Positions 53,894-63,163 of a DNA stretch of 64,000 nucleotides are shown in pieces. A program made the position numbers and the translations under genes. The stretch lies in NCBI GenBank assembly GCA_963841815.1, contig CAWJEE010000019.1, positions 186,001-250,000 of the forward strand, given 5' to 3'. The stretch's first letter is position 1. The number at the start of each line of letters is the position of its first letter. The DNA comes from JAOUJD01 sp963841815. Lineage in GTDB: Bacteria > Pseudomonadota > Gammaproteobacteria > Burkholderiales > Burkholderiaceae_F. A model generated the notes under the pieces. It searched no databases, had not been told where the DNA came from, and saw only the letters and a program-made list of their open reading frames with translations.

Positions 53894-56206
53894 CTAGAGC
53901 AGTTCGGTCTGCCGGACGGAATTGGCTTCGAGCACGGTCAACGCGGTCATGTTCACGATGCGGCGCACGGTCGCGGACGGCGTCAGGATGTTCACCGGCT
54001 TCGCCGCGCCCAGCAGGATGGGACCGATCGCGATGTTGTTGCCCGCCGTCGTCTTCAGCAGGTTGTACGAGATGTTGGCGGACTCGATGTTGGGGCACAC
54101 GAGCAGGTTCGCATCGCCCTTCAGCGTCGAGAACGGCATCAGCGAGCGCCGAATGCTCTCGTCCACCGCGCAGTCGGCGTGCATCTCGCCGTCGATTTCG
54201 AGCTCGGGGGCCTGCTCGCGCACCAGGGCCAGCGCGCGCCGCATCTTCGGCGCGGACGCGCTGTCGCTCGATCCGAAATTGGAATGCGACAGCAGGGCGA
54301 TCTTCGGGGAAATGCCGAGGTGCCTCATCTGCTCGGCCGCCATGATCGTGATCTCGGCAAGCTGCTCCGCGGTCGGATCGAGGTTCACGTGGGTGTCGAC
54401 CAGCGCGAGCTGCCGGTCCTGCAGCATCACGATGTTCATCGCGGCGTACTCGCCGGCCCCCGGCCGCCGGCCGATCACCTGATCGATGTACGCCAGGTGC
54501 TGTCCGTGCGTGCCGAAGGTGCCGCAGATCATGCCGTCGGCGTCGCCCTTGTGAATCATCATGGCGCCGATCAGCGTCAGCCGGCGGCGCATCTCGAGCC
54601 TTGCGTACTGCGCAGTGATGCCCTTGCGCGCGGCCAGCCGGTGGTACGTTTCCGCGTAGTCGCGGTAGTGCGGGTCGGACTCGGGATTGATCAGCGCGAA
54701 GTCGACGTCCTGCCGCATGCGCAGGCCGAAGCGCTCGAGCCGCTTGGCGATCACCGCGGGCCGGCCGATCAGGATCGGCGTGGCGATCTTCTCGTCGATG
54801 ACGACCTGCACCGCGCGCAGAACCCGCTCTTCCTCGCCCTCGGCGAACACGATGCGCGACTTTCCGCCCCCGGCCACCGCGTTCTTCGCGGTCGCGAAGA
54901 TCGGCTTCATGAACGTGCCGGAGTGGTAGACGAACTGCTGCAGCTGGTCGCGGTACGCGTTCATGTCGGCGATCGGGCGCGTGGCAACGCCGCTCGTCAT
55001 CGCACCCTGCGCCACGGCCGGCGCGATGCGCGTGATCAGCCGCGGGTCGAACGGCTTCGGGATCAGGTACTCGGGGCCGAAGCTGAGGTTGGTGATGCCG
55101 TACGCCGAGGCGACGATGTCGCTCTGCTCCTCCTGCGCGAGGCTGGCGATGGCGCGGACCGCGGCGATCTCCATTTCAGTCGTGATCGTGGTGGCGCCGA
55201 CGTCGAGCGCGCCGCGGAAGATGAACGGGAAACACAAGACGTTGTTGACCTGGTTCGGGTAGTCGCTGCGGCCCGTGGCGATCACCGCGTCGTCGCGCAC
55301 CGCCTTCACCTGCTCCGGCATGATCTCGGGCGTGGGGTTGGCGAGCGCGAGGATCAGCGGGCGCGGCGCCATGGTCTTCACCATCTCCGGCTTCAGCACG
55401 CCGCCCGCGGACAGCCCCAGGAAGATGTCGGCGTCGCGCATCACCTCGGCGAGCACGCGGGCGGAGGTCGGTTGCGCGAAGCGCGCCTTGTCCTCGTCCA
55501 TCAGGACCGTGCGCCCCTGGTAGACGACGCCTTCGATGTCGGTGACCCAGATGTTTTCCCGCGGCAGGCCGACGTCGACAAGCAACTTCAGGCACGCCAG
55601 GGCGGCCGCACCCGCGCCGCTCGTGACGAGCTTGACCCGCTTCAGGTCTTTCCCGATGACCTTCAGTCCGTTGAGGATCGCCGCGCTGACGATGATCGCC
55701 GTTCCGTGCTGGTCGTCGTGGAAGACCGGGATCTTCAGGCGCTCGCGCAGCTTGCGCTCGACGTAGAAGCACTCGGGCGCCTTGATGTCCTCGAGGTTGA
55801 TCCCGCCGAAGGTCGGCTCGAGCGCGGCGATGACCTCGATCAGCTTGTCGGGGTCGTTCTGGTTGATCTCGATGTCGAAGACGTCGATCCCCGCGAACTT
55901 CTTGAACAGGACCGCCTTGCCTTCCATCACGGGCTTGGCTGCGAGCGGACCGATCGCGCCGAGGCCGAGGACCGCGGTGCCGTTCGTCACGACGCCCACC
56001 AGGTTGGCGCGCGCCGTGTAGCGGGAGGCGGTCGAAGGATCCGCGTGAATGGCTTCGCTCGCGGCGGCGACGCCGGGCGTGTACGCGAGGGCGAGGTCGC
56101 GCTGGTTGACCAGTTGCTTGGTCGGCGCGATCGAGATCTTTCCCGGACGGGGCTTCTCGTGATACTCGAGCGCCGCCCGGCGCAATTCGTCGTGGTCGGA
56201 GGCCAT
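53894..56206 (-). CDS. maeB: NADP-dependent malic enzyme with phosphotransacetylase-like C-terminus
   Basis: MaeB decarboxylates malate to pyruvate, making NADPH. The 770-residue protein is full length: malic domain (about 1-430) with ALAYTPGVA, VFHDDQHGTAIIV and LVTSGAGAAALACL, then a PTA-like domain (about 435-770) with RIVFAEGEEERVLRA and FGSSDSASAPKMRRAL. In known MaeB enzymes this second domain is regulatory rather than catalytic. The ATG at 56206 starts MASDHDELRRAALEYHEKP. It faces the RNase/barstar genes on the same strand. Confidence 0.94.
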   Translation of the reverse strand: MASDHDELRRAALEYHEKPRPGKISIAPTKQLVNQRDLALAYTPGVAAASEAIHADPSTASRYTARANLVGVVTNGTAVLGLGAIGPLAAKPVMEGKAVLFKKFAGIDVFDIEINQNDPDKLIEVIAALEPTFGGINLEDIKAPECFYVERKLRERLKIPVFHDDQHGTAIIVSAAILNGLKVIGKDLKRVKLVTSGAGAAALACLKLLVDVGLPRENIWVTDIEGVVYQGRTVLMDEDKARFAQPTSARVLAEVMRDADIFLGLSAGGVLKPEMVKTMAPRPLILALANPTPEIMPEQVKAVRDDAVIATGRSDYPNQVNNVLCFPFIFRGALDVGATTITTEMEIAAVRAIASLAQEEQSDIVASAYGITNLSFGPEYLIPKPFDPRLITRIAPAVAQGAMTSGVATRPIADMNAYRDQLQQFVYHSGTFMKPIFATAKNAVAGGGKSRIVFAEGEEERVLRAVQVVIDEKIATPILIGRPAVIAKRLERFGLRMRQDVDFALINPESDPHYRDYAETYHRLAARKGITAQYARLEMRRRLTLIGAMMIHKGDADGMICGTFGTHGQHLAYIDQVIGRRPGAGEYAAMNIVMLQDRQLALVDTHVNLDPTAEQLAEITIMAAEQMRHLGISPKIALLSHSNFGSSDSASAPKMRRALALVREQAPELEIDGEMHADCAVDESIRRSLMPFSTLKGDANLLVCPNIESANISYNLLKTTAGNNIAIGPILLGAAKPVNILTPSATVRRIVNMTALTVLEANSVRQTELL

Positions 56207-56324
56207 GGTGGGCTTTGTTGGGGGACGTGAGCGCTCGATTATCCCCGCGCCCCATCCCGCGCTCACACACGCCGTTCCTGATCCGGGTCGAAACACCTTT
56301 TCCACTTTTGACCTAGACAAACTA

Positions 56325-56353
56325 TTGACTTTTCCACCAAGGGCTCCGACAAT
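56325..56353 (+). promoter_or_regulatory. Promoter of the candidate small RNA
   Basis: TTGACT (56325-56330) matches five of six -35 positions; GACAAT (56348-56353) matches four of six -10 positions; the spacer is exactly 17 bp. Transcription would start near 56361, a few bases before the first arm of the hairpin. Confidence 0.5.
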
Positions 56354-56360
56354 CCTGTTT

Positions 56361-56466
56361 GTGCGGGCCCGTCGAACGGCCTGAACGCAGCAAACCTTCA
56401 GTCGGCGCTCTCCTCCCTCCCTCCTAGGCCAACTCGGGTGCGTTCAGGCAGATGGGCCCTTTTTTT
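56361..56466 (+). ncRNA. Candidate small RNA (about 106 nt) ending in an intrinsic terminator
   Basis: From the predicted start the RNA folds with GGGCCC (56365-56370) pairing GGGCCC (56454-56459) and an 11-bp stem (56379-56389 with 56439-56449), enclosing a 49-nt loop. The loop has an 18-nt C/U run (56408-56425) with several CCUCC anti-Shine-Dalgarno motifs. Seven T residues follow. No open frame fits. It could instead be an attenuator leader of the aminotransferase gene 82 bases downstream. It lacks the 4.5S RNA core. Confidence 0.55.
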
Positions 56467-56548
56467 GTCTACGCCAAAACCAGCAGTACGCGCTAACTCT
56501 CGCCGCATCGCGCGCCACTAGAATCGGGCGTTCACAAGAGAAGCGCCC

Positions 56549-57707
56549 ATGCCTGCTGCTGCCGCCCGAACAGCCCTGATCGAGCCGTTCTACGTCATGG
56601 AGGTCGTGAAGGAGGCGGCGGAACTCGCCGCCACCGGCCGCTCCGTCATTCACCTGTCAATCGGCGAGCCAGACTTCACGGCGCCGGAGCCCGTGCGTCG
56701 CGCGGCCTGCGCCGCGATCGAGCGTGGCGAGACCCAGTACACGGGGGCGCTAGGCCTGGAGCCACTGCGCGAGCGGATCGCGGACTGGTACGCGAAACGA
56801 TTCGGATGCCCGGTCGACCGCACGGCGGATCGTCGTCACCGCCGGGGCTTCCGGCGCCCTGCTGCTCGCGTGTGCCGCGCTGCTCGAGCGCGACGCCGAA
56901 GTGCTGATGCCGGATCCGAGCTATCCATGCAACCGGCACTTCGCAACCGCCTTCGGGGGTCGCGCGCGCCTCGTGCCGTGCGGGCCCGCCCAGCGGTTCC
57001 AGCTCACCGCGGCGGATGTGGAGGCGAACTGGACCGATGCCACCGGCGGCATCCTCGTCGCCTCGCCGTCCAATCCGACCGGCACATCGGTCGCTCCGGA
57101 CGTTCTCGCGCAGCTGATCGCCGCGGTGGACCGCAGGAACGGATTCGTGATCAGCGACGAGATCTACCAGGGCCTGACCTACGACGGACCGCCTGCGAGC
57201 GCGCTGCAGCTCAGCGACGAAGTGCTCGTCATCAACAGTTTCTCGAAGTACTTCGCCATGACCGGGTGGCGCCTCGGCTGGATCGTTGCCCCCGCCGCGC
57301 TCGTTCCCGTGCTGGAGAAGCTGGCGCAGAACCTGTACATCTGCCCGTCGACCATCGCGCAGCACGCCGCTCTCGCCTGTTTCGACGCCGCGGCGCTGTC
57401 CGTCTATGAAGAGAGGCGTGCCGAGTTCAGGCGCCGTCGGGACTTCCTGGTGCCGGCGCTGCGAAGCCTCGGTTTCGGCGTGCCGGTCGTGCCGGACGGC
57501 GCGTTCTACATCTACGCCGACGTCAGCCGCTTCGCGAAGGACAGTTTCGAGTTCGTGCGTTCCCTGCTGCGCGCGACGGGCGTGTGCCTCGTGCCCGGCA
57601 AGGACTTCGGCATCGCGTCACCCGAACGCTACGTGCGCGTTTCGTACGCGACTTCGCTCGAGCGCCTCGAAGAGGCGGTCGAGCGGATGCGCGGGCATCT
57701 CGGCTGA
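56549..57707 (+). CDS. Class I/II pyridoxal-phosphate aminotransferase (frameshifted here)
   Basis: An aspartate-aminotransferase-fold enzyme of about 385 residues. It opens ALIEPFYVMEVVKEAAELAATGRSVIHLSIGEPDFTAP and later has LVASPSNPTGTS, VISDEIYQGLTYDG and the PLP Lys in NSFSKYFAMTGWRLGW. An extra G near 56827 (GCGGATC) breaks the frame inside RIVVTAGASGALLLACAALL. It resembles AlaT/AspC-like enzymes; the donor and acceptor cannot be told. TAGAAT at 56519-56524 is a possible -10. Confidence 0.85.
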
Positions 57708-57711
57708 GAGC

Positions 57712-58584
57712 TCAGGAATTCTGTTCGCGGCGAGGCGACGGCGAGGCGTCGACCTGCGGCGCCACGCGGACCGTCTGCAGGGCCGCTTCCGCTGGCTTGG
57801 GCTCGGCCGGCGCGCCTGCCGCGCGCGCAGCTGCAATCGCCGCGTCGACCTTGCCGTTTGCGGCGGTCGCCAGTCGCGAACGCTCCCCGAGCACCTTCGC
57901 CCCGTAGCCGCCATCGTCCGGTGCGTTGCCGGCGCCGACGTAGAGTTGCAGGCCGCGCTCGACGGAACCGCCGCGTCGGATCAGTTCGTGGAGGATCTCC
58001 GACCCGACCTTCATGTTGGCGATCGGATCCAGGGCAGCGAGGTGACCGCCGTGTTCGGCGAACCGTTCAGCGTGCACGCGCGTCATCACCTGCATCAGGC
58101 CCTGGGCGCCCACGGGGCTCTGGGCAAACGGATTCAAGCCGGACTCGATGGCGACCACCGACAGGATGAGCAGCGGATCGAGCTTCTTCTCGTGCCCGAT
58201 CTCGAATGCGTTGGCGACGAGCATCCGCGCCGCTTCGTCCGCGATGCGGTAGCGCCGGGCGAGATACTGGACGACAAATTTCTGCCGAGGGTCGGCGACG
58301 GCGGCCTTTTCGGCGACCTTGCCTGACCCTTCCGCTTCATCGGCGGGCCCGCCATCGGCGGCCGAAACGAAGGGGATCGAGGTCGGCAGCAGTTCGACGA
58401 GTTGGCTCCGCGCCTCTTCGTTGCTGAACACCGCACCCGCGGCGAGAAGAGCGGTACAACCGGCGAGCGTGACTACCAGCCGGGTAGCCGCCATCGCACC
58501 GTCGCGCACATCCCGAAGAAAGTCGACCCAGCCGAACCCGGCGGCCCGCGTGATCCTCAGCGCATAATTCGTGGCTTGTGACAT
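57712..58584 (-). CDS. Lytic transglycosylase (SLT domain)
   Basis: A 290-residue membrane-anchored transglycosylase. After a basic N-terminus there is one hydrophobic helix (about 31-48). The SLT domain (about 125-240) has ESGLNPFAQSPVGAQGLMQVM, where Glu is the catalytic acid and GLMQVM the family motif. YVGAGNAPDDGGYGAKVL is typical of the C-terminal lobe. The ATG at 58584 has AAGGAGGC upstream. It probably cleaves peptidoglycan glycan strands in the periplasm. It converges with the aminotransferase gene (4-base gap). Confidence 0.85.
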   Translation of the reverse strand: MSQATNYALRITRAAGFGWVDFLRDVRDGAMAATRLVVTLAGCTALLAAGAVFSNEEARSQLVELLPTSIPFVSAADGGPADEAEGSGKVAEKAAVADPRQKFVVQYLARRYRIADEAARMLVANAFEIGHEKKLDPLLILSVVAIESGLNPFAQSPVGAQGLMQVMTRVHAERFAEHGGHLAALDPIANMKVGSEILHELIRRGGSVERGLQLYVGAGNAPDDGGYGAKVLGERSRLATAANGKVDAAIAAARAAGAPAEPKPAEAALQTVRVAPQVDASPSPRREQNS

Positions 58585-59067
58585 TGCGTGCCTCCTTATG
58601 CTGGAACGGCCAGCGGCTCTGGACCGCAGGTCGCCATTCACAGGTTGGAACGTTGACCGGATTGCTCCACGTGCTTCTCCGGCCGCATCCTTGCACCGCA
58701 GGGCCGGAGTCCCGGCCGGCAAGCGGCTTGTTCGGGCGGAACCCGAAGTTCCGAAAGAAACAATCAAGCCCGAACCATACTGGAGCCCCCCGTGGTCCCC
58801 ACCAAGTCGGCCGATGTTGCGCCGCACACGGGAGGGAGCTCCTAGCCCTTATGGCTGAACTGGATTGTAGGGGCCGACTCGCCCTGGTCAACCCGGCGGG
58901 AGCGCTTACCCCCACACACAGCAAGGGTGAAATGGGCCGCAAAGCGCGGAATATCGGCCGAAGAACCGGCTCTTTGCCTTGCATTTCAATCTCTTACGGC
59001 GTTCCCCCACTTTCGTGTTAGCACTCACTATATTTATTGCCGTCCGTCGCGCCGATGGAGTGTTTTC
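58585..59067. other. Divergent intergenic region between the transglycosylase and ubiD
   Basis: A 483-bp gap with no gene I can support. TATATT at 59029-59034 is a possible -10 for ubiD (start 59068). A TTAGCACTC sequence at 59018-59026 looks like half a heat-shock CIRCE element but has no partner at the right spacing. GC content drops slightly here. The minus-strand frame in front of the transglycosylase stays open but shows no family similarity. Confidence 0.5.
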
Positions 59068-60581
59068 ATGAAATACCACGATCTGCGGGACTTCATGGAG
59101 CAGCTGGAACGGCGGGGCGACCTTCGCCGGGTGAGCGTCGAGGTCTCTCCGCGGCTGGAAATGACGGAGATCTGCGACCGCACCCTGCGAGCGGCGGGGC
59201 CCGCCGTGTTCTTCGAGAAGCCGACCGGTCATTCGATGCCCGTGCTCGGCAACCTGTTCGGGACGCCCGCAGCGGGTCGCGTGGGGCATGGGCGCCGACT
59301 CGGTATCCGCCTTGAGGGAGGTTGGAGAACTGCTGGCCAGCCTCAAGGAGCCGGAGGCACCGAAGGGACTCCGCGACGCCCTGGGCAAGGTGGCCATGCT
59401 GAAGAGTGCGCTGTGGGACATGGCCCCGCGCGAGGTCCGGGGAGCGTCGGCACAGGAAGTGGTCTGGGAAGGCGACGACGTCGACCTGGCGCGGCTGCCG
59501 GTGCAGACCTGCTGGCCCGGGGACGCCGGACCGCTGATCACGTGGGGGCTGGTCGTCACCCGCGGCCCGCACAAGAAGCGGCAGAACCTCGGAATCTATC
59601 GGCAGCAGGTGATCGGCCGCAACAAGCTGATCATGCGCTGGCTGGCCCACCGCGGCGGCGCGCTCGACTTTCGTGATCACGCCCTCGCCCATCCCGGGAA
59701 CGCCCTTCCCGATCGCCGTGGCCCTGGGCGCGGATCCGGCCACCACCCTCGGGGCGGTCACTCCGGTTCCCGACTCCCTGTCGGAGTACCAGTTCGCCGG
59801 GCTGCTGCGTGGCGCCCGCACGGAGATCACCTCATGTATCGGTAACTCACTTCAAGTTCCTGCTACTTCGGAGATTGTCCTCGAAGGCCACATCCATTCC
59901 GACCCAGCCAACGCGAACGGTGAACTGAGCGCCGCCAATCGCGGCTACGAAACGGCGCCGGAAGGTCCGTTCGGCGATCACACGGGCTATTACAACGAAG
60001 TGGAGCGATTCCCGGTCTTCACCGTCGAACGCATCACAATGCGGCGCAATCCAATCTACCACTCGACCTACACCGGAAAGCCGCCCGACGAGCCGGCGAT
60101 CCTCGGCGTCGCGTTGAACGAGGTGTTCGTCCCGATCCTGCGCCGGACCTTTCCGGAAATCGTCGACTTCTACCTGCCGCCTGAAGGCTGCAGCTACCGC
60201 ATGGCGGTCGTCTCGATGCGCAAGCAGTACCCGGGCCACGCGAAGCGCGTGATGTTCGGGATCTGGAGCTTCCTGCGCCAGTTCATGTACACGAAGTTCA
60301 TCGTCGTCACGGACGCCGACATCGATGTCCGCGACTGGAAGGAAGTGGTCTGGGCCATCACGACGCGGGTCGACCCCGTGCGCGACACCGTGCTGGTGGA
60401 CAACACCCCCATCGACTACCTCGACTTCGCCTCGCCCGTGTCGGGGCTGGGCGGCAAGATGGGCATCGATGCGACCGGCAAGATGCCTGGCGAGACGCAG
60501 CGCGAATGGGGCCGGCCGATCGCCATGGACGACGCCACCAAGGCGCGCGTCGATGCGATCTGGCAACAATTGGGTCTCTAG
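59068..60581 (+). CDS. ubiD: UbiD-family decarboxylase, 3-octaprenyl-4-hydroxybenzoate type (two frameshifts here)
   Basis: UbiD decarboxylates octaprenyl-hydroxybenzoate in ubiquinone synthesis with prenylated FMN. The product opens MKYHDLRDFMEQLERRGDLRRV and has LGNLFGTP, GLVVTRGPHKKRQNLGIYRQQ, SEIVLEGHI, FTVERITMRRNPIYHSTYTGKPPDEPAI and FIVVTDADIDVRDW. Frames change near 59274 (extra C before CAGCGGGTC) and near 59695 (CCCGGG run). The total of about 504 residues is normal. KTSC follows 21 bases later. Confidence 0.9.
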
Positions 60582-60602
60582 AAGCCGAGTCCAGGAGGCA
60601 AC

Positions 60603-60821
60603 GTGGCGATCGAACGCAAGCCCATCCGCCGGGGCGGCATCAAGTCCGCCGGCTACGACCGCAACAACCGGATCCTCGAAATCGAGTTCGACAACGGCTC
60701 GATCATCCAGCACACCGCCGTCGGCGAGGAGATCGCGCGGCGGTTCATCTCGAGCACCTCGCCGGCGAGTGTCTACAAGGACACGATCCAGGAGGAGTTC
60801 ACCGTCAAGCGGATCAAGTAG
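60603..60821 (+). CDS. KTSC-domain protein
   Basis: A 72-residue protein with the KTSC layout: IKSAGYDRNNRILEIEFDNGSIIQHTAV and a helix ending FTVKRIK. AGGAGG lies 4 bases before the GTG start. KTSC domains are small and often occur alone or at the ends of larger proteins; a nucleic-acid role has been suggested but is not settled. It lies in the same transcript as ubiD. Confidence 0.8.
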   Translation: MAIERKPIRRGGIKSAGYDRNNRILEIEFDNGSIIQHTAVGEEIARRFISSTSPASVYKDTIQEEFTVKRIK

Positions 60822-60852
60822 CGGCACCGCGGCGCGCGACCCGCGGCCGGCG

Positions 60853-62346
60853 CTACAGGAAGAACAGCGTGGCCAGCCCGAGGAAGATGAACACGCCCAT
60901 GCTGTCGGTCGTGAAGGTCAGCAGCACCGACGACCCGATGGCCGGGTCGCGGCCGGAGCGCTCCAGCATCATCGGGATGAACATGCCCACCAGCGAGCCG
61001 ATCATCATGTTGAGCGTCATCGCCAGCAGCAGCGTCAGGCCGATCAGCCACCCCTGCGGGCTGTCCCGATAGATGAACCAGGCGATCGCCCCGGCGATGC
61101 CGCCCCACACCAGTCCGTTCAGGCCGGCGATCGCCATCTCCTTCAGCACCAGCCGGCGCGAGTTGCCGCTGGTGACCTGACCGAGCGCGATCGACCGGAT
61201 CATCAGCGTCATGGTCTGGTTGCCCGAGTTGCCGGCGATCCCCATCACGACCGTCATCAGCGTGGCGAGCGCGACGACCTTTTCGATCGTGCCTTCGAAC
61301 TGCCCGATGACCCGCGAAGCGATGAACGCGGTGCAGAGGTTGACCGCCAGCCAGAGCCAGCGGTTCTGCGCGGACTTCCAGACCGTCGCGAACAGGTCCT
61401 CGTCCTCGCGCAGGCCGACCCGTCCCAGCGCCGCCTCCTCGCCTTCCTCGCGAATGACGTCCACGACCTCGTCGACCGTGAGGCGGCCGACGAGACGTCC
61501 GCGCTCGTCGACCACCGGCGCGGAGACCAGGTTGTAGCGTTCGAACGCCTGCGCCGCTTCGCCGGCCTCGTCGAGAGGAGACAGCGTCAGCAGGTCCGTG
61601 CGCATCACCTTGCGCACCTCGGTGTCGGGCTCGTTGAGCAGCAACCGATCCAGCGGCAGCGCGCCCTTCAGGACCTCGTGCCGGTCGACGACGAACACCT
61701 GGTCGGTGTGGTTGGGCAGTTCGTCGAAGCGCCGCAGGTAGCGCAGCACGACCTCGAGCGTCACATCCTCGCGGATGCTGATCATCTCGAAGTCCATCAG
61801 GGCGCCGACCGAGTCGTCCGGATAGGACATCGAGGCGCGCAGCTGCGCCCGCTCCTCGACGGACAGTCCCTCCTGGATCTCCTCGACGACGTCCGCGGGC
61901 AGGTCGTCCGCGATGTGGGCGATCTCGTCCGCCTCGAGGCCCTCGACCGCGTCGACCAGTTCCTCGTGGTCCATCGACGCGATCAGCGTCTCGCGGACCG
62001 CGTCGTTCACCTCCATCAGGATGTCGCCGTCGCGGTCCGCCTTGACGCAGTCCCACACGACGAGGCGGTCATCCGGCGGCAGCGCTTCGAGGATGTAGGC
62101 GATGTCGGCCGGATGGAGCCGATCGAGGATGGCCTTGAGTTCGGTGATGTGCTGCCGGTGGACCAGCTGCTCGACGAGCGGCTTGCGGTCTTCGGCGGGC
62201 GTGGCGTCGCGGTGCACGAGCGACTCGACCCGCCGCTGCTTGTCGAGGAGGTGCTGGACGCGGACGAGCGCCCGCTGCGCGGCCTCGGGATCGCGCGACG
62301 GGGCGCCTGGCGGCGCCTCGCGGTCCAGCATGTCCTGCTCGTTCAT
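60853..62346 (-). CDS. mgtE: MgtE-type magnesium transporter
   Basis: A 497-residue Mg2+ channel. The N-terminal MgtE_N domain (about 30-150) has LHPADIAYILEALPPDDRLVVWDC, a CBS pair follows (about 170-300; SVGALMDFEMISI and APVVDERGRLVGRLTVDEVVDVI) and the C-terminus has five membrane helices with VMGIAGNSGNQTMTLMIRSIALG and NMMIGSLVGMFIPMMLE. The ATG at 62346 (MNEQDMLDREAP) is preferred to a start 27 bases upstream. Mg2+ binding to the CBS part gates the pore in the family. Confidence 0.93.
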   Translation of the reverse strand: MNEQDMLDREAPPGAPSRDPEAAQRALVRVQHLLDKQRRVESLVHRDATPAEDRKPLVEQLVHRQHITELKAILDRLHPADIAYILEALPPDDRLVVWDCVKADRDGDILMEVNDAVRETLIASMDHEELVDAVEGLEADEIAHIADDLPADVVEEIQEGLSVEERAQLRASMSYPDDSVGALMDFEMISIREDVTLEVVLRYLRRFDELPNHTDQVFVVDRHEVLKGALPLDRLLLNEPDTEVRKVMRTDLLTLSPLDEAGEAAQAFERYNLVSAPVVDERGRLVGRLTVDEVVDVIREEGEEAALGRVGLREDEDLFATVWKSAQNRWLWLAVNLCTAFIASRVIGQFEGTIEKVVALATLMTVVMGIAGNSGNQTMTLMIRSIALGQVTSGNSRRLVLKEMAIAGLNGLVWGGIAGAIAWFIYRDSPQGWLIGLTLLLAMTLNMMIGSLVGMFIPMMLERSGRDPAIGSSVLLTFTTDSMGVFIFLGLATLFFL

Positions 62347-62454
62347 CGCCCGGCTACCCCGCTGCTGCGCCACCGACCTCGAAAGGGCGGTCGGATTGTA
62401 AGCGCGAGAGATCCCTCTTTCCGGGTCTCGGCGACCGTGACCCGCTGCGTTCGA

Positions 62455-63150
62455 CTAGGGGACGGCCGCGTCGGCCATGTAGCGTGCAATGTCCGCGGTG
62501 CGCTTGTCGAGATAGGGGCCGGAACGGACGCGGCCATAGCGCTTCGGGTTCGGCAGGTAGGCGGCGAGGCGGGCCGACTGCTCGGGGCCGAGCTGAGCCG
62601 CCGGCACCCCGTAGTAGTGGCGCGCGGCTGCTTCGGCGCCGAAGATCCCCTCGCCCCATTCGACGACGTTCAGGTAGACCTCGAGGATGCGGCGCTTGTC
62701 CCACAGCGCCTCGATCATGTAGGTGATGACGAGTTCCTGGCCCTTGCGCAGGTAGCTTCGCTCGGGTGAGAGGAAGAGGTTCTTCGCCAGCTGCTGGGTG
62801 ATCGTCGAACCGCCCTTCGCCGGACGGCCGCGCTTGAGGTTCGTCTCGTACGCCTTCTCGATCGCGTCCCAGTCGACGCCTTCATGCTCGCTGAAGCGCG
62901 CGTCCTCGGACGTGATCACGGCGCGCTTGAGGTGGATCGAGATGCGCTCGTAGGGAACCCAGCGATGCCTGAGTCCGGCCTTCGGGCTCTTCTGGCGCAG
63001 CGCCGTTTCCTCGCGCGCCATGAACGACGTCTCGCCCGGATTGTTCCACTTCCACCAGGCGATCCAGCCGAGGTACCAGAACTGCAGGGCAACCACGACG
63101 ACGAGGCAGGCGACCAGCGCGAGCCCTGCCCAGCGCATCGCGGTGCGCAT
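62455..63150 (-). CDS. mtgA: Monofunctional peptidoglycan glycosyltransferase
   Basis: MtgA polymerises lipid II into glycan strands. The 231-residue protein has an N-terminal membrane helix (about 5-28) and the family-51 core: ITSEDARFSEHEGVDWDAIEKA (catalytic Glu), RPAKGGSTITQQLAKNLFLSPERS, and VVEWGEGIFGAEAAARHYY. The ATG at 63150 starts MRTAMRWAGLALV. It lies 13 bases after the aroE stop, on the same strand; this aroE-mtgA pair is common in Betaproteobacteria. Confidence 0.94.
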   Translation of the reverse strand: MRTAMRWAGLALVACLVVVVALQFWYLGWIAWWKWNNPGETSFMAREETALRQKSPKAGLRHRWVPYERISIHLKRAVITSEDARFSEHEGVDWDAIEKAYETNLKRGRPAKGGSTITQQLAKNLFLSPERSYLRKGQELVITYMIEALWDKRRILEVYLNVVEWGEGIFGAEAAARHYYGVPAAQLGPEQSARLAAYLPNPKRYGRVRSGPYLDKRTADIARYMADAAVP

Positions 63151-63163
63151 CAGCGCGGCTTCA

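Noticed and set aside
53070..56230. A very long open frame on the plus strand opposite maeB and the RNase/barstar genes
   Set aside because: It is rich in Arg, His and Asp, has no family motif, and lies opposite a gene with clear homology. It is the usual by-product of GC-rich codon use.
56361..56466. Interpretation of the structured RNA as 4.5S (SRP) RNA
   Set aside because: The conserved SRP core (GGUCAGG...GGAAGGAAGCAGCC type) is not present on either strand.
59018..59026. TTAGCACTC, half of a CIRCE heat-shock operator
   Set aside because: The second half GAGTGCTAA is absent at the required 9-base spacing, and the downstream gene is ubiD, not a chaperone.
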